The notes beneath the pieces are model-generated. The model worked only from the letters and a program-made list of their open reading frames with translations, was not told the origin of the DNA and did no database searches. DNA of 64,000 nt from Nocardioides anomalus (GTDB taxonomy: Bacteria; Actinomycetota; Actinomycetes; Propionibacteriales; Nocardioidaceae): positions 4,712,001 to 4,776,000 of the forward strand of contig NZ_CP049257.1 in the NCBI RefSeq assembly GCF_011046535.1, in the 5' to 3' direction. Below, in pieces: positions 7,627 through 15,789 of this stretch. Each line of letters opens with the position of its first letter. Within the stretch, counting starts at the first letter, position 1. A program made the translations under genes and the position numbers.

Positions 7627-8462
7627 CCCTGCACCGCCAGCGGTACGGCGCCGGCCCGCGGCCGGCGCTGGCCGTGCACGGCATCACCGCCTCCAGCGCG
7701 GCCTGGGCCGCGGTCGGTGCCGCGCTGCCGGAGGAGTGGAGCCTGGTCGCGGTCGACCTGCGCGGGCGCGGCCACTCGCGCGACCTGCCGTCCTCGACCG
7801 GGCTGCAGAGCCACGTCGACGACCTGGTGCCGGTGGCCGAGGAGCTCGCAGCCGGCGGCCCCGTGCCGCTGGTCGGCCACTCGATGGGCGCCTACGTCGC
7901 CGTGCACCTCGCGCACGAGCGCCCCGACCTGTTCTCGCGCGTGGTGCTGGTCGACGGAGGAGTGGCGCTCCCGCTGCCGGCCGACGCCGACCCCGACGCG
8001 GTGCTGGCGGCCACGCTCGGCCCGGCGCTGGAGCGGCTCAGCCGGAGCTGCCCCACGGTCGAGGCGTACGTCGACGTGTTCCGCGCGCACCCCGCGCTCG
8101 GGCCGCACTGGTCGACGGTGGTCGAGGGCTACGCCCGCTACGACGCCCTCGAGACGCCCGACGGCGTCCGGTCGCGCTGCGACGAGGAGTCGGTGCGCGC
8201 CGACGGCCGCGACCTGCTGGTCTCCGGCGCCGTCTTCGACTCCGAGCTGCGCTCGGTCGGGGTGCCGGTGACGATCCTGGCGGCGCCGGGCGGGATGCTC
8301 GGCGAACCGCCGGGGCTGCTGCCGGTCGCCGCCCTGACGGCGTACGACGAGGTGCCGGGGATCGACGTCGAGGTCGTCCCGGACACCAACCACTACACGA
8401 TCGTGTTCGCGCCGGCGGCGGCCGCGCGGGTGGCGGCCGTGGTCAGTGGCGGGGCCGCCTGA
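7623..8462 (+). CDS. Alpha/beta hydrolase
   Basis: A 279-residue alpha/beta-hydrolase fold protein. An oxyanion-hole HG (residues 19-20), the nucleophile elbow GHSMGA with Ser87, and a late catalytic His257 in NHYTIV are all in the expected places. No signal peptide, so cytoplasmic. The substrate is not predictable; esterases, haloalkane dehalogenase-like and thioesterase members share these motifs. GTG overlaps the TGA of the SEC-C gene. The last 20 bp overlap the end of the convergent cyclase gene. Confidence 0.85.
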   Translation: MTLHRQRYGAGPRPALAVHGITASSAAWAAVGAALPEEWSLVAVDLRGRGHSRDLPSSTGLQSHVDDLVPVAEELAAGGPVPLVGHSMGAYVAVHLAHERPDLFSRVVLVDGGVALPLPADADPDAVLAATLGPALERLSRSCPTVEAYVDVFRAHPALGPHWSTVVEGYARYDALETPDGVRSRCDEESVRADGRDLLVSGAVFDSELRSVGVPVTILAAPGGMLGEPPGLLPVAALTAYDEVPGIDVEVVPDTNHYTIVFAPAAAARVAAVVSGGAA

Positions 8463-9414
8463 CGACGTACGGCTGCAGGTGGGCGTAGCCCTTCACCGAC
8501 GTGCGCCGCAGCCGGCGCAGCTCGAACGGCTCGCCGTCCAGGGCGTCGTGCGCGCCCTGGTCGACCAGGACCGAGCTGGGCCGGGCGATCGAGGTGAGCC
8601 GGGACGCGATGTTGACCGTCGGGCCGAACACGTCGCCCAGCCGGGAGACCACGTCGCCGTAGGCCAGCCCGGCGCGCACCTCGGGGAACTCGTCGTCGGG
8701 GTCGGCGCCCCGGGCGGTCATGGTCAGGGCCGCCTCGGCCGCGGCGCGCAGGTCCTCGGCGACGTACAGGACCTCGTCGCCGATGTTCTTGATGACCCGA
8801 CCGCCGGAGTCGACGACCAGCCCGGAGCACTCGGCCTCGAAGTGCTCGATCCAGCCGACCAGCTCGGCGTCGGTGAGCTCCTTGGAGCGCGAGGTGAAGC
8901 CCACGATGTCCACGAACACCACGGCCAGGCGCGAGGTGTCGGAGCCGGCCGCGTCGCTGGCCATGAGCCGGTTGCCGGCGCTGGCCAGGTGGCGGCGCCA
9001 GACGTAGTCCTGCAGCGCCTCGACCCGCGGCAGCACCTCCGAGGCCAGGTCGGTGACCTGCCCGACCGGGTCGTCGCTCTCCAGCGCCACGTCGGTGAGG
9101 AGCCGGGTCTGCCACTCCGCGAGCCGGGCGAAGCTGCGGCCCCAGGTCCGCACGAGCGCGGCCTGGCGATCGGCGTTCAGGATGCCGAGCTGGACCAGGT
9201 CGTGGGTGTAGCGCAGCGCCTGGACGTCGGCCTCGGTGAAGGCGACCGCGTCGTCGGGCTGGTGGGCGAAGCCGAGCAGCCGCCAGAGCTCCTGGGCGAC
9301 CTCGAGGGGCACGCCCGCCTGCTCGGAGACCTGGACGGAGGTCAGCGTCGGTGCAGAGCCGAGGAGGTACCGCTCGACGGTGTCGAGGGCCTCGGACAGG
9401 TCCGGCTCGTCCAC
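8443..9414 (-). CDS. Class III adenylate/guanylate cyclase with N-terminal regulatory domain
   Basis: Makes a cyclic nucleotide from NTP. The catalytic domain occupies about residues 160-323: metal-binding Asp169 in VVFVDIVGFTSR and Asp213 in KNIGDEVLY, Lys209 as probable base-recognition residue, and Asn268/Arg272 in TVNIASRL that stabilise the transition state. Residues 1-155 are helical and resemble the autoinhibitory, pH-sensing type of N-terminal domain known from mycobacterial Rv1264; that match is inferred from layout. No membrane helix. It lies directly downstream (1 nt) of a cyclic-nucleotide-binding gene, so synthesis and sensing are co-expressed. Confidence 0.88.
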   Translation of the reverse strand: MDEPDLSEALDTVERYLLGSAPTLTSVQVSEQAGVPLEVAQELWRLLGFAHQPDDAVAFTEADVQALRYTHDLVQLGILNADRQAALVRTWGRSFARLAEWQTRLLTDVALESDDPVGQVTDLASEVLPRVEALQDYVWRRHLASAGNRLMASDAAGSDTSRLAVVFVDIVGFTSRSKELTDAELVGWIEHFEAECSGLVVDSGGRVIKNIGDEVLYVAEDLRAAAEAALTMTARGADPDDEFPEVRAGLAYGDVVSRLGDVFGPTVNIASRLTSIARPSSVLVDQGAHDALDGEPFELRRLRRTSVKGYAHLQPYVVRRPRH

Positions 9415-9415
9415 C

Positions 9416-9790
9416 TCAGGACTTCGGGAACCGCTCCGCCGCGGTCTTCTCGAGCGCCTCGTGGAACGCCGGCATCTCCACGCTGAGCTGGTCGAGCTGG
9501 TCCTGGGTGAAGTGGATGAGTTCCAGCGGGGTCAGCGCCACGATGGTCGCCGTGCGCAGCGAGTGGTTGAGGATCGCGGCCTCGCCGACGATGTCGCCCG
9601 GGCCGAGCTGGGCCACCTCCTCGCCGTGCGAGCGGACCGAGACCTTGCCGTTGAGGATGATGTAGGCCTTGTCGGCGCCGGTCCGCTCCGAGATCGGCGC
9701 CCAGCCCTCGGGCAGCCTCACCTTCCGGCCGGAGGCGCTGATGCGGGCGATCTCCTCGGGGGTGAACATCGAGAAGAAGGTCTCTGCCAT
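9416..9790 (-). CDS. Stand-alone cyclic-nucleotide-binding domain protein
   Basis: 124 residues that are almost entirely one cNMP-binding beta-roll. The phosphate-binding cassette reads GDIVGEAAILNHSLRTATIV, with Glu70 and Arg79-Thr80 as the contacts for ribose and cyclic phosphate; Thr80, as in CRP-type proteins, fits cAMP. There is no DNA-binding domain, so it must act by protein contact. It is the first gene of a two-gene unit with the cyclase (1 nt apart). An SD-like AAAGGCAGG precedes the ATG. Confidence 0.85.
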   Translation of the reverse strand: MAETFFSMFTPEEIARISASGRKVRLPEGWAPISERTGADKAYIILNGKVSVRSHGEEVAQLGPGDIVGEAAILNHSLRTATIVALTPLELIHFTQDQLDQLSVEMPAFHEALEKTAAERFPKS

Positions 9791-9893
9791 GGCCTGCCTT
9801 TCGCCGTCGGTCTGCCGCCGCGATCTTCGCGGACCGCAGGGGGTCCATCAACCAGAACGACCGAAGTCCGTCCGGGTCACCGTGGGCCCGGTC

Positions 9894-11117
9894 TCACCCC
9901 AGCGGCTCCCGCGAGATCGGGCAGCTCATGCAGCGCGGGCCGCCGCGGCCCGAGCCGAGCTCGGAGCCGGCGATCTTGATGACGTCGATGCCGGCCGCCT
10001 CGAGCGCGGCGTTGGTCTCGTCGTTGCGCTCGTAGGCCACGGCCACCCGCGGCGCGACGGCCAGGGTGTTGTTGCCGTCGTCCCACTGCTCGCGCTCGGC
10101 GGTGACCGGGTCCAGGCCGGTGTCGATCTGCTGGAGGGTGTCGATGCCCATGGCCTTGGCCGCGGCCACCAGGAACGGCTCGGCCTGCGCGACGTCGAGC
10201 ACCATCGCCCCGTCGTCCTCGTGGTCCCCGGTGGGCTTGACGGTGTAGGCGACCAGCGAGTCCGCGACGTTGGGGTAGACGACCATCTTGTCCACGTCGA
10301 CGAGGGTGCAGATGGTGTCGAGGTGCATGGTCGCGCGCTCCTGCGCGATGGGCACGGCGAGCACGGTGTGGGCCAGCCCGGCGTCGAAACACTGGCGGGC
10401 CAGGCGCTCGGCGCCGGCCGGCGTGGTGCGCTCGCCGCAGCCGACCGCGATGACGCCGGGCGCGAGCAGCAGCACGTCGCCGCCCTCGACGTGCTCGAGG
10501 TGGGCGCCGTGCATCGTGGGCGTGCCGACGAAGCGCGGGTGCCGGGTGTAGATGAGCTCGGTCAGCTCGGTCTCGCGCTTGCGGGCCGGCATGGCCAGGC
10601 TGGTGATCGCGACCTGGTCGCGCACCCACACGCTGGAGTCGCGGGTGAACAGCAGGTTGGGCAGCGGGTCGATGAGGAAGTCGTCGAAGGCCAGCAGGCT
10701 GGTCACCAGCCCGAAGCCGCCGCGGACCTCGTCGTTGCGGATGCCCGCGGTGAGGTACGTCGTGAGCTCCTCCGGCGAGGCGTCCCCGAGCAGCCCCTCG
10801 AGGTAGCCGCGCATGGTGTCGCCGAGGTCGAGGTCGCGCAGGGCCTCCTCGATCGCGTGCGCCCGGGCGTCGGGGTCGGCGAGGGTCTCGGACAGCAGCT
10901 CGGTGAGGTAGAGGACCTCGACGTCGCGAGCGCGCAGCGCCGCCGCGAAGGCGTCGTGCTCGTCCTGCGCGCGCGCCACCCACGGGATGGCGTCGAAGAG
11001 GAGCTTGTCGTTGTTGCGGGGCGTGAGCCGCTTGAGCTCCGGGCCGGGCCGGTGCAGCAGCACGGTGCGCAGCCGTCCGACCTCGCTGTCCGCGCCGTGG
11101 GGAGCCGGGTCCGTCAT
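9894..11117 (-). CDS. arcA: Arginine deiminase
   Basis: Converts L-arginine to citrulline and ammonia. The full-length guanidino-modifying enzyme fold (407 residues, as usual for ArcA) is present: [16 protein letters not shown] near the N-terminus, FTRDSSVWV, the MHLDT catalytic-His segment, and the nucleophile Cys396 in [10 protein letters not shown] at the C-terminus. No arcB, arcC or antiporter gene is adjacent, so it does not sit in a classic ADI operon. I chose the ATG at 11117, 7 nt after TAGGCT, over the longer frame from 11147. A 9-bp inverted repeat lies just upstream. Confidence 0.92.
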   Translation of the reverse strand: MTDPAPHGADSEVGRLRTVLLHRPGPELKRLTPRNNDKLLFDAIPWVARAQDEHDAFAAALRARDVEVLYLTELLSETLADPDARAHAIEEALRDLDLGDTMRGYLEGLLGDASPEELTTYLTAGIRNDEVRGGFGLVTSLLAFDDFLIDPLPNLLFTRDSSVWVRDQVAITSLAMPARKRETELTELIYTRHPRFVGTPTMHGAHLEHVEGGDVLLLAPGVIAVGCGERTTPAGAERLARQCFDAGLAHTVLAVPIAQERATMHLDTICTLVDVDKMVVYPNVADSLVAYTVKPTGDHEDDGAMVLDVAQAEPFLVAAAKAMGIDTLQQIDTGLDPVTAEREQWDDGNNTLAVAPRVAVAYERNDETNAALEAAGIDVIKIAGSELGSGRGGPRCMSCPISREPLG

Positions 11118-11124
11118 GCCCTGC

Positions 11125-11151
11125 AGCCTAAGGGTGGCGCGGGCCACCCTT
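11125..11151 (-). promoter_or_regulatory. arcA promoter with inverted-repeat operator or terminator
   Basis: TAGGCT (11125-11130) stands 7 nt before the arcA ATG. Overlapping its upstream edge is a perfect inverted repeat AAGGGTGGC / GCCACCCTT (11130-11138 and 11143-11151, 4-nt loop). It may be an operator for arcA or a terminator for the upstream GDT1 gene, which stops at 11157. Confidence 0.5.
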
Positions 11152-11156
11152 GCTCC

Positions 11157-11747
11157 CTAGGCCAGCAGCTCGTAGGCGGTGAGCGCGGCCAGCAGCAGGC
11201 AGACGCCGGCCCCGACGTAGTGCAGGACGTGCAGGGCCACGAAGCGCATCAGGGTCCGGCCGGCCACCACGGCCAGCCCGCTGACCAGCAGCAGGGCGGC
11301 CAGAGCGCCGATGAACACGCTGACCGGCGCCTCGTAGCGCGCCACCAACGAGATGGTCAGCAGCTGCGACAGGTCGCCCCACTCGGCGGCGAAGAGGACG
11401 AGGAAGGACGCCACGACGGCGCGGAAGCCGGTGGCCGGCTCGGCCTCGTCGGCGAACTCCTCGCCGGAGTCCTGCTGGTGGCTGCGCCCCTCGCGGACCA
11501 GGATCACCGCGCCGGCCAGGAACATCACCAGGGCGACGACCTTGATGACCTCCTCGGGCAGGAACGACGCCGCGTGGCCGACCAGCACCGCGACCGTGGT
11601 CTGCACCGCGAAGGCCGCCCCGACGCCCAGCCAGACCAGGATCGGGCGGTACTTGGTGGCCAGGACCAGCGTGGCCAGGAAGGTCTTGTCCGGCAGCTCG
11701 ACGACGAAGATCGCGCCGAAGGTGAGGGCGAGGGCGGCGAGGTCCAT
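11157..11747 (-). CDS. TMEM165/GDT1 family cation transporter
   Basis: 196 residues with two copies of the family's hallmark acidic motif in a duplicated 3+3 helix fold: VVELPDKTFLATLVLA near the N-terminus and FAAEWGDLSQLLTI in the second half. Characterised members move Mn2+ or Ca2+ against protons. An acidic cytoplasmic loop (SGEEFADEAEP) joins the halves. The ATG overlaps the TGA of larC (TGATG), so it is the third gene of a larB-larC operon; metal specificity in this context is unknown. Confidence 0.88.
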   Translation of the reverse strand: MDLAALALTFGAIFVVELPDKTFLATLVLATKYRPILVWLGVGAAFAVQTTVAVLVGHAASFLPEEVIKVVALVMFLAGAVILVREGRSHQQDSGEEFADEAEPATGFRAVVASFLVLFAAEWGDLSQLLTISLVARYEAPVSVFIGALAALLLVSGLAVVAGRTLMRFVALHVLHYVGAGVCLLLAALTAYELLA

Positions 11748-12871
11748 CAGCGGGTGGTCCGCGCCAGCGCCGTCGCCTCGGCCAGCACGTCGCGGACCGG
11801 ACGGCGCAGGGCGCGGGCCGCGCGCACGACGTCGTCGTACTCCGGCTGAGCCGTGTGGGCGGTGAGCTTGACGCGGACCTCCTGGCCGGCGACCGCGACG
11901 GTCGTGGTCGCGCGGTCCAGGGCGGTGCGCCCGACGGCGTGGTCGCGCACGCCGATGGTGCTGGTCTCCCGGAAGAGCACGGCGCGGGCCGCGTCGGCCA
12001 GCTCGGTGTCGACCAGGGCGTGCACGGTGTGGGCCGGGCGGCCCTTCTTCATGAGGATCGGCGTGAGCCAGGCGTCGCGGGCGCCGGCGTCGAGCAGCGC
12101 GGCGAGGACCTCGGGCCACAGCCGCGGGTCGAGGTCGTCGACGTTGGCCTCGAGCACGTGCAGCTGTGCGGCCGCCCCGCTCGGCTCGCCGACCAGGAGC
12201 CGGAGCACGTTGGCGTGGCTCTCGGGGTCGCGCCCGCCCGCGCCGACGCCGACAGTCGCGGTGGTCATGGCCGGCTGCCCGCCGTACGCCGTGGCGAGGG
12301 TGGTGAGCAGCGCCGCGCCGGTCGGGGTGCAGGACTCGCTCGTGCCGGGTCCGGCGTACGACGGGACGCCGCGGAGCAGCTCGGCCACGGCCGGCGGCGG
12401 GACCGGGAGCGGGCCGTGCTCGGTCCGCACGCTGCCGGAGCCGACCGCGACCGGGCTGACCACGACCTCGGTGGCACCGAGGTGGGCGAAGCCAGCGCAG
12501 ACGCCGACCACGTCGGCGATCGCGTCGAGGGCGCCGACCTCGTGGAAGTGCACGTCGTCGGGGTCGTGTCCGTGCACGGCGCCCTCGGCGGTGGCCAGGC
12601 GCGCGAAGACGTCGTGCGCGGTGCCCTCGGGCAGCAGGGCCCGGATGTCGCGCCAGGTCCGGTGGTGCGCGGAGTCGGCCACGTCGACGTGGACCCGGGT
12701 GGCCGCGAAGCCGTGCCGGGTCACCCGCTCGGTGCTGAGCCGGACCGGCTCGGGGCTGACCGCGTCGATCGCCGCCTGCAGGACCTCGAGCGGGACGCCG
12801 GCTCCGACCAGGGCGCCGAGCAGCATGTCGCCGCTCGCCCCGGCCGAGGCGTCGACCCAGACGGTCGTCAC
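11747..12871 (-). CDS. larC: Nickel-pincer cofactor biosynthesis protein LarC (pyridinium-3,5-bisthiocarboxylate nickel insertion)
   Basis: LarC inserts nickel into the pyridinium bis-thiocarboxylate mononucleotide to give the NPN cofactor of lactate racemase-like enzymes. The 374-residue product begins with the family signature VWVDASAGASGDMLLGAL and has HFHEVGALDAIADVVG and ESHANVLRLLVG. In some bacteria larC is split by a programmed frameshift; here it is one continuous frame. The GTG overlaps the larB stop (GTGA). larB and larC are present but larE and any larA are not in the window. Confidence 0.9.
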   Translation of the reverse strand: MTTVWVDASAGASGDMLLGALVGAGVPLEVLQAAIDAVSPEPVRLSTERVTRHGFAATRVHVDVADSAHHRTWRDIRALLPEGTAHDVFARLATAEGAVHGHDPDDVHFHEVGALDAIADVVGVCAGFAHLGATEVVVSPVAVGSGSVRTEHGPLPVPPPAVAELLRGVPSYAGPGTSESCTPTGAALLTTLATAYGGQPAMTTATVGVGAGGRDPESHANVLRLLVGEPSGAAAQLHVLEANVDDLDPRLWPEVLAALLDAGARDAWLTPILMKKGRPAHTVHALVDTELADAARAVLFRETSTIGVRDHAVGRTALDRATTTVAVAGQEVRVKLTAHTAQPEYDDVVRAARALRRPVRDVLAEATALARTTR

Positions 12872-13548
12872 CGGCCCGCGGCGCGCGCCACGCGGGCGGC
12901 GAAGACCCCCGCGCCGTACCCGTTGTCGATGTTGACCACCGTCACCCCGGGTGCGCAGGAGTTGAGCATGGCCAGCAGGGCCGCGAGGCCGCCGAAGGAC
13001 GCGCCGTAGCCGACGCTGGTGGGGACGGCCACGAGGGGTACGCCGGTCAGGCCGCCGACCACCGACGGAAGTGCGCCCTCCATGCCGGCCACGACGACCA
13101 GGCAGTCCGCGGCCTCGAGCCGGTCCTGGACCGCGAGCAGCCGGTGCAGCCCAGCGACGCCGACGTCCTCGATGAGGTCCACGCCGCCGCCGTGCACCCG
13201 CACGCTCAGCGCCGCCTCGGCGGCGACGGACTGGTCGCTGGTGCCGGCGGAGACCACGGCCACCGTGCCGCGCGGTTCCGGCAGCGGGCCGAGGGTGACC
13301 GCGCGGGCCACCGCGTCGACCGACGCCTCGGGCAGGCTGGTGGCCACCTGGGCCAGCGCCTCCTCCGACAGCCGGGTGGCCATCACCGCACGGTCGGGGT
13401 GCGTGGCGTGCAGGGTCCGCAGGATCGCGATGACCTGGCCCGGCGTCTTGCCCGCGCCGTACACGACCTCGGCGTCGCCCGTCCGGCGCGCGCGGTCCAC
13501 GTCCACGCGCGCGAACCCGAGGTCCTCGATCCGGGGGTCCTGCTCCAC
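12868..13548 (-). CDS. larB: Nickel-pincer cofactor biosynthesis protein LarB
   Basis: LarB carboxylates and hydrolyses nicotinic acid adenine dinucleotide as the first step of NPN cofactor synthesis. The C-terminal half resembles AIR carboxylase PurE, with VAVVSAGTSDQSVAAEA and GMEGALPSVVGGL, as known for LarB. The N-terminal domain has GFARVDVDRARR and AEVVYGAGKTPGQV. 226 residues is a normal length. The GTG at 13548 lies 6 nt after TACCCT, so the operon starts leaderless here. Confidence 0.9.
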   Translation of the reverse strand: MEQDPRIEDLGFARVDVDRARRTGDAEVVYGAGKTPGQVIAILRTLHATHPDRAVMATRLSEEALAQVATSLPEASVDAVARAVTLGPLPEPRGTVAVVSAGTSDQSVAAEAALSVRVHGGGVDLIEDVGVAGLHRLLAVQDRLEAADCLVVVAGMEGALPSVVGGLTGVPLVAVPTSVGYGASFGGLAALLAMLNSCAPGVTVVNIDNGYGAGVFAARVARAAGR

Positions 13549-13554
13549 CTGAGC

Positions 13555-13560
13555 AGGGTA
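13555..13560 (-). promoter_or_regulatory. -10 box of the larB-larC-GDT1 operon
   Basis: TACCCT on the minus strand, 6 nt before the larB GTG at 13548. Confidence 0.5.
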
Positions 13561-13588
13561 GTCGCGGGCCGCGCCGTGCCCGGCTCCG

Positions 13589-13855
13589 GTGGTGAGCACC
13601 GTGGACCGGTACGCCCAGGAGACCCCGTGCTGCGTCGAGCTGGCCGCCCCCGATCCCGGGGCCGCCCGGGTGTTCTGCGGGGAGCTCCTGGGGTGGGCGT
13701 TCCGCGACGACGTCGGCACCGTGGCCGGCGACCCGGTCGCCGGGGTGGTGTCCGGGCGGGAGTCTGGGCAGCCCCCACCTGCCCGCGGCCACGGCGGACC
13801 GCCACCCTGCGCGACCCGCAGGGCGCGTCGGTCGGGCGGCTCCCGTCGCGTCAGC
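13589..13855 (+). pseudogene. Remnant of a VOC (glyoxalase/bleomycin-resistance) family gene
   Basis: The first 40 codons give the usual N-terminal VOC signature (TPCCVELAAPDPGAARVFC, then GELLGWAFRDD). The typical C-terminal VOC ending appears as ATLRDPQGASVG in a different frame about 60 codons later. Complete single-domain VOC proteins are about 120 residues, so roughly 40 residues in the middle are missing and the frame is broken. The end runs into the pheA stop. A sequencing error alone would not explain the missing part. Confidence 0.6.
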
Positions 13856-14693
13856 GCGCGCGGAAGGCGTCGGCGGGGTAGACGCCGAGGATCTTGATGT
13901 CGGTGGTGAAGAAGGCCAGCTCCTCGAGCGCGCGGGCCAGGCCGGCGTGGGCCGGGTGACCGTCGACCTCGGCGAGGAACTGGGTGGCGGTGAACTCGCC
14001 GCCGACCATGTAGCTCTCCAGCTTGGTCATGTTCACGCCGTTGGTGGCGAAGCCGCCGAGTGCCTTGTAGAGCGCCGCGGGCAGGTTGCGCACGTTGAAG
14101 ATGAACGACGTGACGACCGGTCCGTGGCCCGGCGGCGCCTCCACCAGCTCGCGGGAGAGCACGACGAACCGGGTGGTGTTGTGGTCCTCGTCCTCGACGT
14201 CCTCGGCCAGCACCTCGAGGCCGTAGATCTCCGCTGCCAGCGGCGGCGAGATCGCGCCCTGGGTCGGGTCGCCGGCCTCGACCACCTCGCGGGCGGCGCC
14301 GGCGGTGTCGCCGGAGATGACCGGGGTGAGGTTGTGCGCCCGGATGACCTTGCGGCACTGGCCGAGCGCGTGGACGTGGCTGTGCACGGTGTGGATCTGC
14401 TCGAGCCGGGCGCCGGGGATGCCCATGAGGTGGAACCGGATCCGCAGGAAGTGCTCGGCCACGATGTGCAGCCCCGAGTCGGGCAGGAAGTGGTGGATGT
14501 CGGCCACCCGGCCCGCGATGGAGTTGTCGATCGGGATCATCGCGAGGTCCGCCTCGCCGCCCTCGACCGCGGCGAAGACGTCCTCGAACGACGCGCAGGG
14601 AACCGCCTCCAGGTCCGGGTAGTGCTCGCGGCACACCTGGTGGGAGTTGGCGCCCGGCTCGCCCTGGTAGGCGATGCGTCGCGGTCCGGTCAC
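13851..14693 (-). CDS. pheA: Prephenate dehydratase
   Basis: Turns prephenate into phenylpyruvate for phenylalanine synthesis. The catalytic domain (residues 1-185) begins RIAYQGEPGANSH and contains the active-site TRF motif in DHNTTRFVVLSRE. The C-terminal ACT domain (about 195-270), which normally binds phenylalanine for feedback control, starts FIFNVRNLPAALYKAL; the usual ESRP motif is altered to LESYMVGGE. No chorismate mutase domain is fused. GTG at 14693 is set by TACGAT 6 nt upstream; the promoter overlaps that of the divergent DUF4446 gene. Confidence 0.92.
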   Translation of the reverse strand: MTGPRRIAYQGEPGANSHQVCREHYPDLEAVPCASFEDVFAAVEGGEADLAMIPIDNSIAGRVADIHHFLPDSGLHIVAEHFLRIRFHLMGIPGARLEQIHTVHSHVHALGQCRKVIRAHNLTPVISGDTAGAAREVVEAGDPTQGAISPPLAAEIYGLEVLAEDVEDEDHNTTRFVVLSRELVEAPPGHGPVVTSFIFNVRNLPAALYKALGGFATNGVNMTKLESYMVGGEFTATQFLAEVDGHPAHAGLARALEELAFFTTDIKILGVYPADAFRAR

Positions 14694-14699
14694 CGCAGC

Positions 14700-14709
14700 A
14701 TCGTAGTTT
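14700..14709. promoter_or_regulatory. Overlapping divergent -10 boxes (pheA / DUF4446)
   Basis: The two start codons, GTG at 14693 (minus) and GTG at 14717 (plus), are separated by only 23 bp. That gap holds TACGAT for pheA (14700-14705, minus) and TAGTTT for the plus gene (14704-14709), each 6-7 nt from its start and sharing two base pairs. Both transcripts should be leaderless, and polymerases could not sit on both at once. Confidence 0.55.
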
Positions 14710-14716
14710 GGTGCGC

Positions 14717-15121
14717 GTGACCTTCCTGGTCGTCGTCTCGCTCCTGGTCGCCCTCGCCGCACTGGCCGTGGCCGGGCTCGGCCTGCGCCGCCCGCCCCGC
14801 GGTGCCGGTGACGTCGACGCCCTGCCCGAGGACGTCGTCGGGCTGCGCCAGGAGGTGGCCGCGCTCCGGGCCGAGGCCGCAGGCGCCGTACGCCACCTCG
14901 GGGTCGTTCGCTACGACGCCTTCGCCGCCCACGGCCAGGACGTCGGCGGCCGGCTGTCGTGGTCGCTGGCCCTGCTCGACGACGCCGGCGACGGCGTGGT
15001 GCTGACCGCGATCCACGGCCGCAGCGAGGCCCGGTCCTACGCCAAGAGCGTGACCGGGTGGCGCTCGGACCAGCCGATGTCGCCCGAGGAGGAGGAGGCC
15101 GTGGCCTCCGCCAAGCCGTGA
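14717..15121 (+). CDS. DUF4446 family membrane-anchored protein
   Basis: 134 residues: an N-terminal membrane helix (FLVVVSLLVALAALAVAGLG), a short coiled-coil-like stretch (LRQEVAALRAEA), then the family core VRHLGVVRYDAFAAHG...LSWSLALLDDAGDGVVLTAI and SYAKSV. The family is common next to pheA or serS in actinobacteria and has no known function. I chose the GTG at 14717, 7 nt after TAGTTT; GTG 14711 and TTG 14708 are alternatives. The stop overlaps the next start (GTGA). Confidence 0.8.
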   Translation: MTFLVVVSLLVALAALAVAGLGLRRPPRGAGDVDALPEDVVGLRQEVAALRAEAAGAVRHLGVVRYDAFAAHGQDVGGRLSWSLALLDDAGDGVVLTAIHGRSEARSYAKSVTGWRSDQPMSPEEEEAVASAKP

Positions 15122-15789
15122 GCCGCGCCTGGGACGACTGGGACGGCCTGGCCGAGGAGCTCGGCACCCGGGCGGTCGCCGACGGCGAGCCGGCCCGCTG
15201 GTACGACGAGCTGTGGTCGGCCGCCGGGCGCGGCGACGTCGCGCTCCCCTGGGACCACACCGACCCGAACCCGGTCCTGGCCGCCTTCGCCCAGCCGCCC
15301 GCGCCCGGCGCCGGCCGCCGGGCCGTGGTCGTCGGCTGCGGCCTGGGCGCCGACTCCGAGCACCTGGCCCGCCTCGGCTGGGAGACCACGGCCTTCGACA
15401 TCTCGCCGGCCGCGGTGGCCGCCGTGCGCGAGCGCTACCCCGACTCGGCCGTCGACTACCGCGTCGGCGACCTGCTCGACCTCGACCCCGACCTGGCCCG
15501 CGGCTTCGACCTGGTCGTGGAGATCTACACCCTGCAGGCGCTGCACCCCTCGCTGCGCGAGGCCGCTGTCACCGGCCTGCACGGCCTGCTCGGGACCGGC
15601 GGCACGGCACTCGTCGTGCAGATGGTGCGCCGCGACGATGAGCCCCGCACCGCCGAGCCGCCCTGGACGCTCACCCGCGCCGAGGTCGAGGCGCTGGCCC
15701 ACGACGGCGTACGCCTCGAGGCGCTGGACGAGGTGCCGGTCGAGGGTCGCGCGTACCTGCTGTGGCGAGCGGTGCTCAGCCGCCCGTGA
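15118..15789 (+). CDS. Class I SAM-dependent methyltransferase
   Basis: A 223-residue Rossmann-fold methyltransferase. The SAM-binding motif I is VVVGCGLGADSEHLA near residue 68, followed by the acidic residue in TTAFDISPAA and later motifs FDLVVEIYTLQAL and LLGTGGTALVVQM. The arrangement resembles thiopurine/TehB-like enzymes acting on small molecules; the substrate is unknown. Translationally coupled to the DUF4446 gene. Its last 14 bp overlap the end of the convergent MarR gene. Confidence 0.82.
   Translation: MSRAWDDWDGLAEELGTRAVADGEPARWYDELWSAAGRGDVALPWDHTDPNPVLAAFAQPPAPGAGRRAVVVGCGLGADSEHLARLGWETTAFDISPAAVAAVRERYPDSAVDYRVGDLLDLDPDLARGFDLVVEIYTLQALHPSLREAAVTGLHGLLGTGGTALVVQMVRRDDEPRTAEPPWTLTRAEVEALAHDGVRLEALDEVPVEGRAYLLWRAVLSRP

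Noticed and set aside
9669..11849. A 726-codon plus-strand frame over arcA and the GDT1 gene
   Set aside because: It is antisense to two clear genes and has only compositional residues (long Asp/Gln/His/Gly runs).
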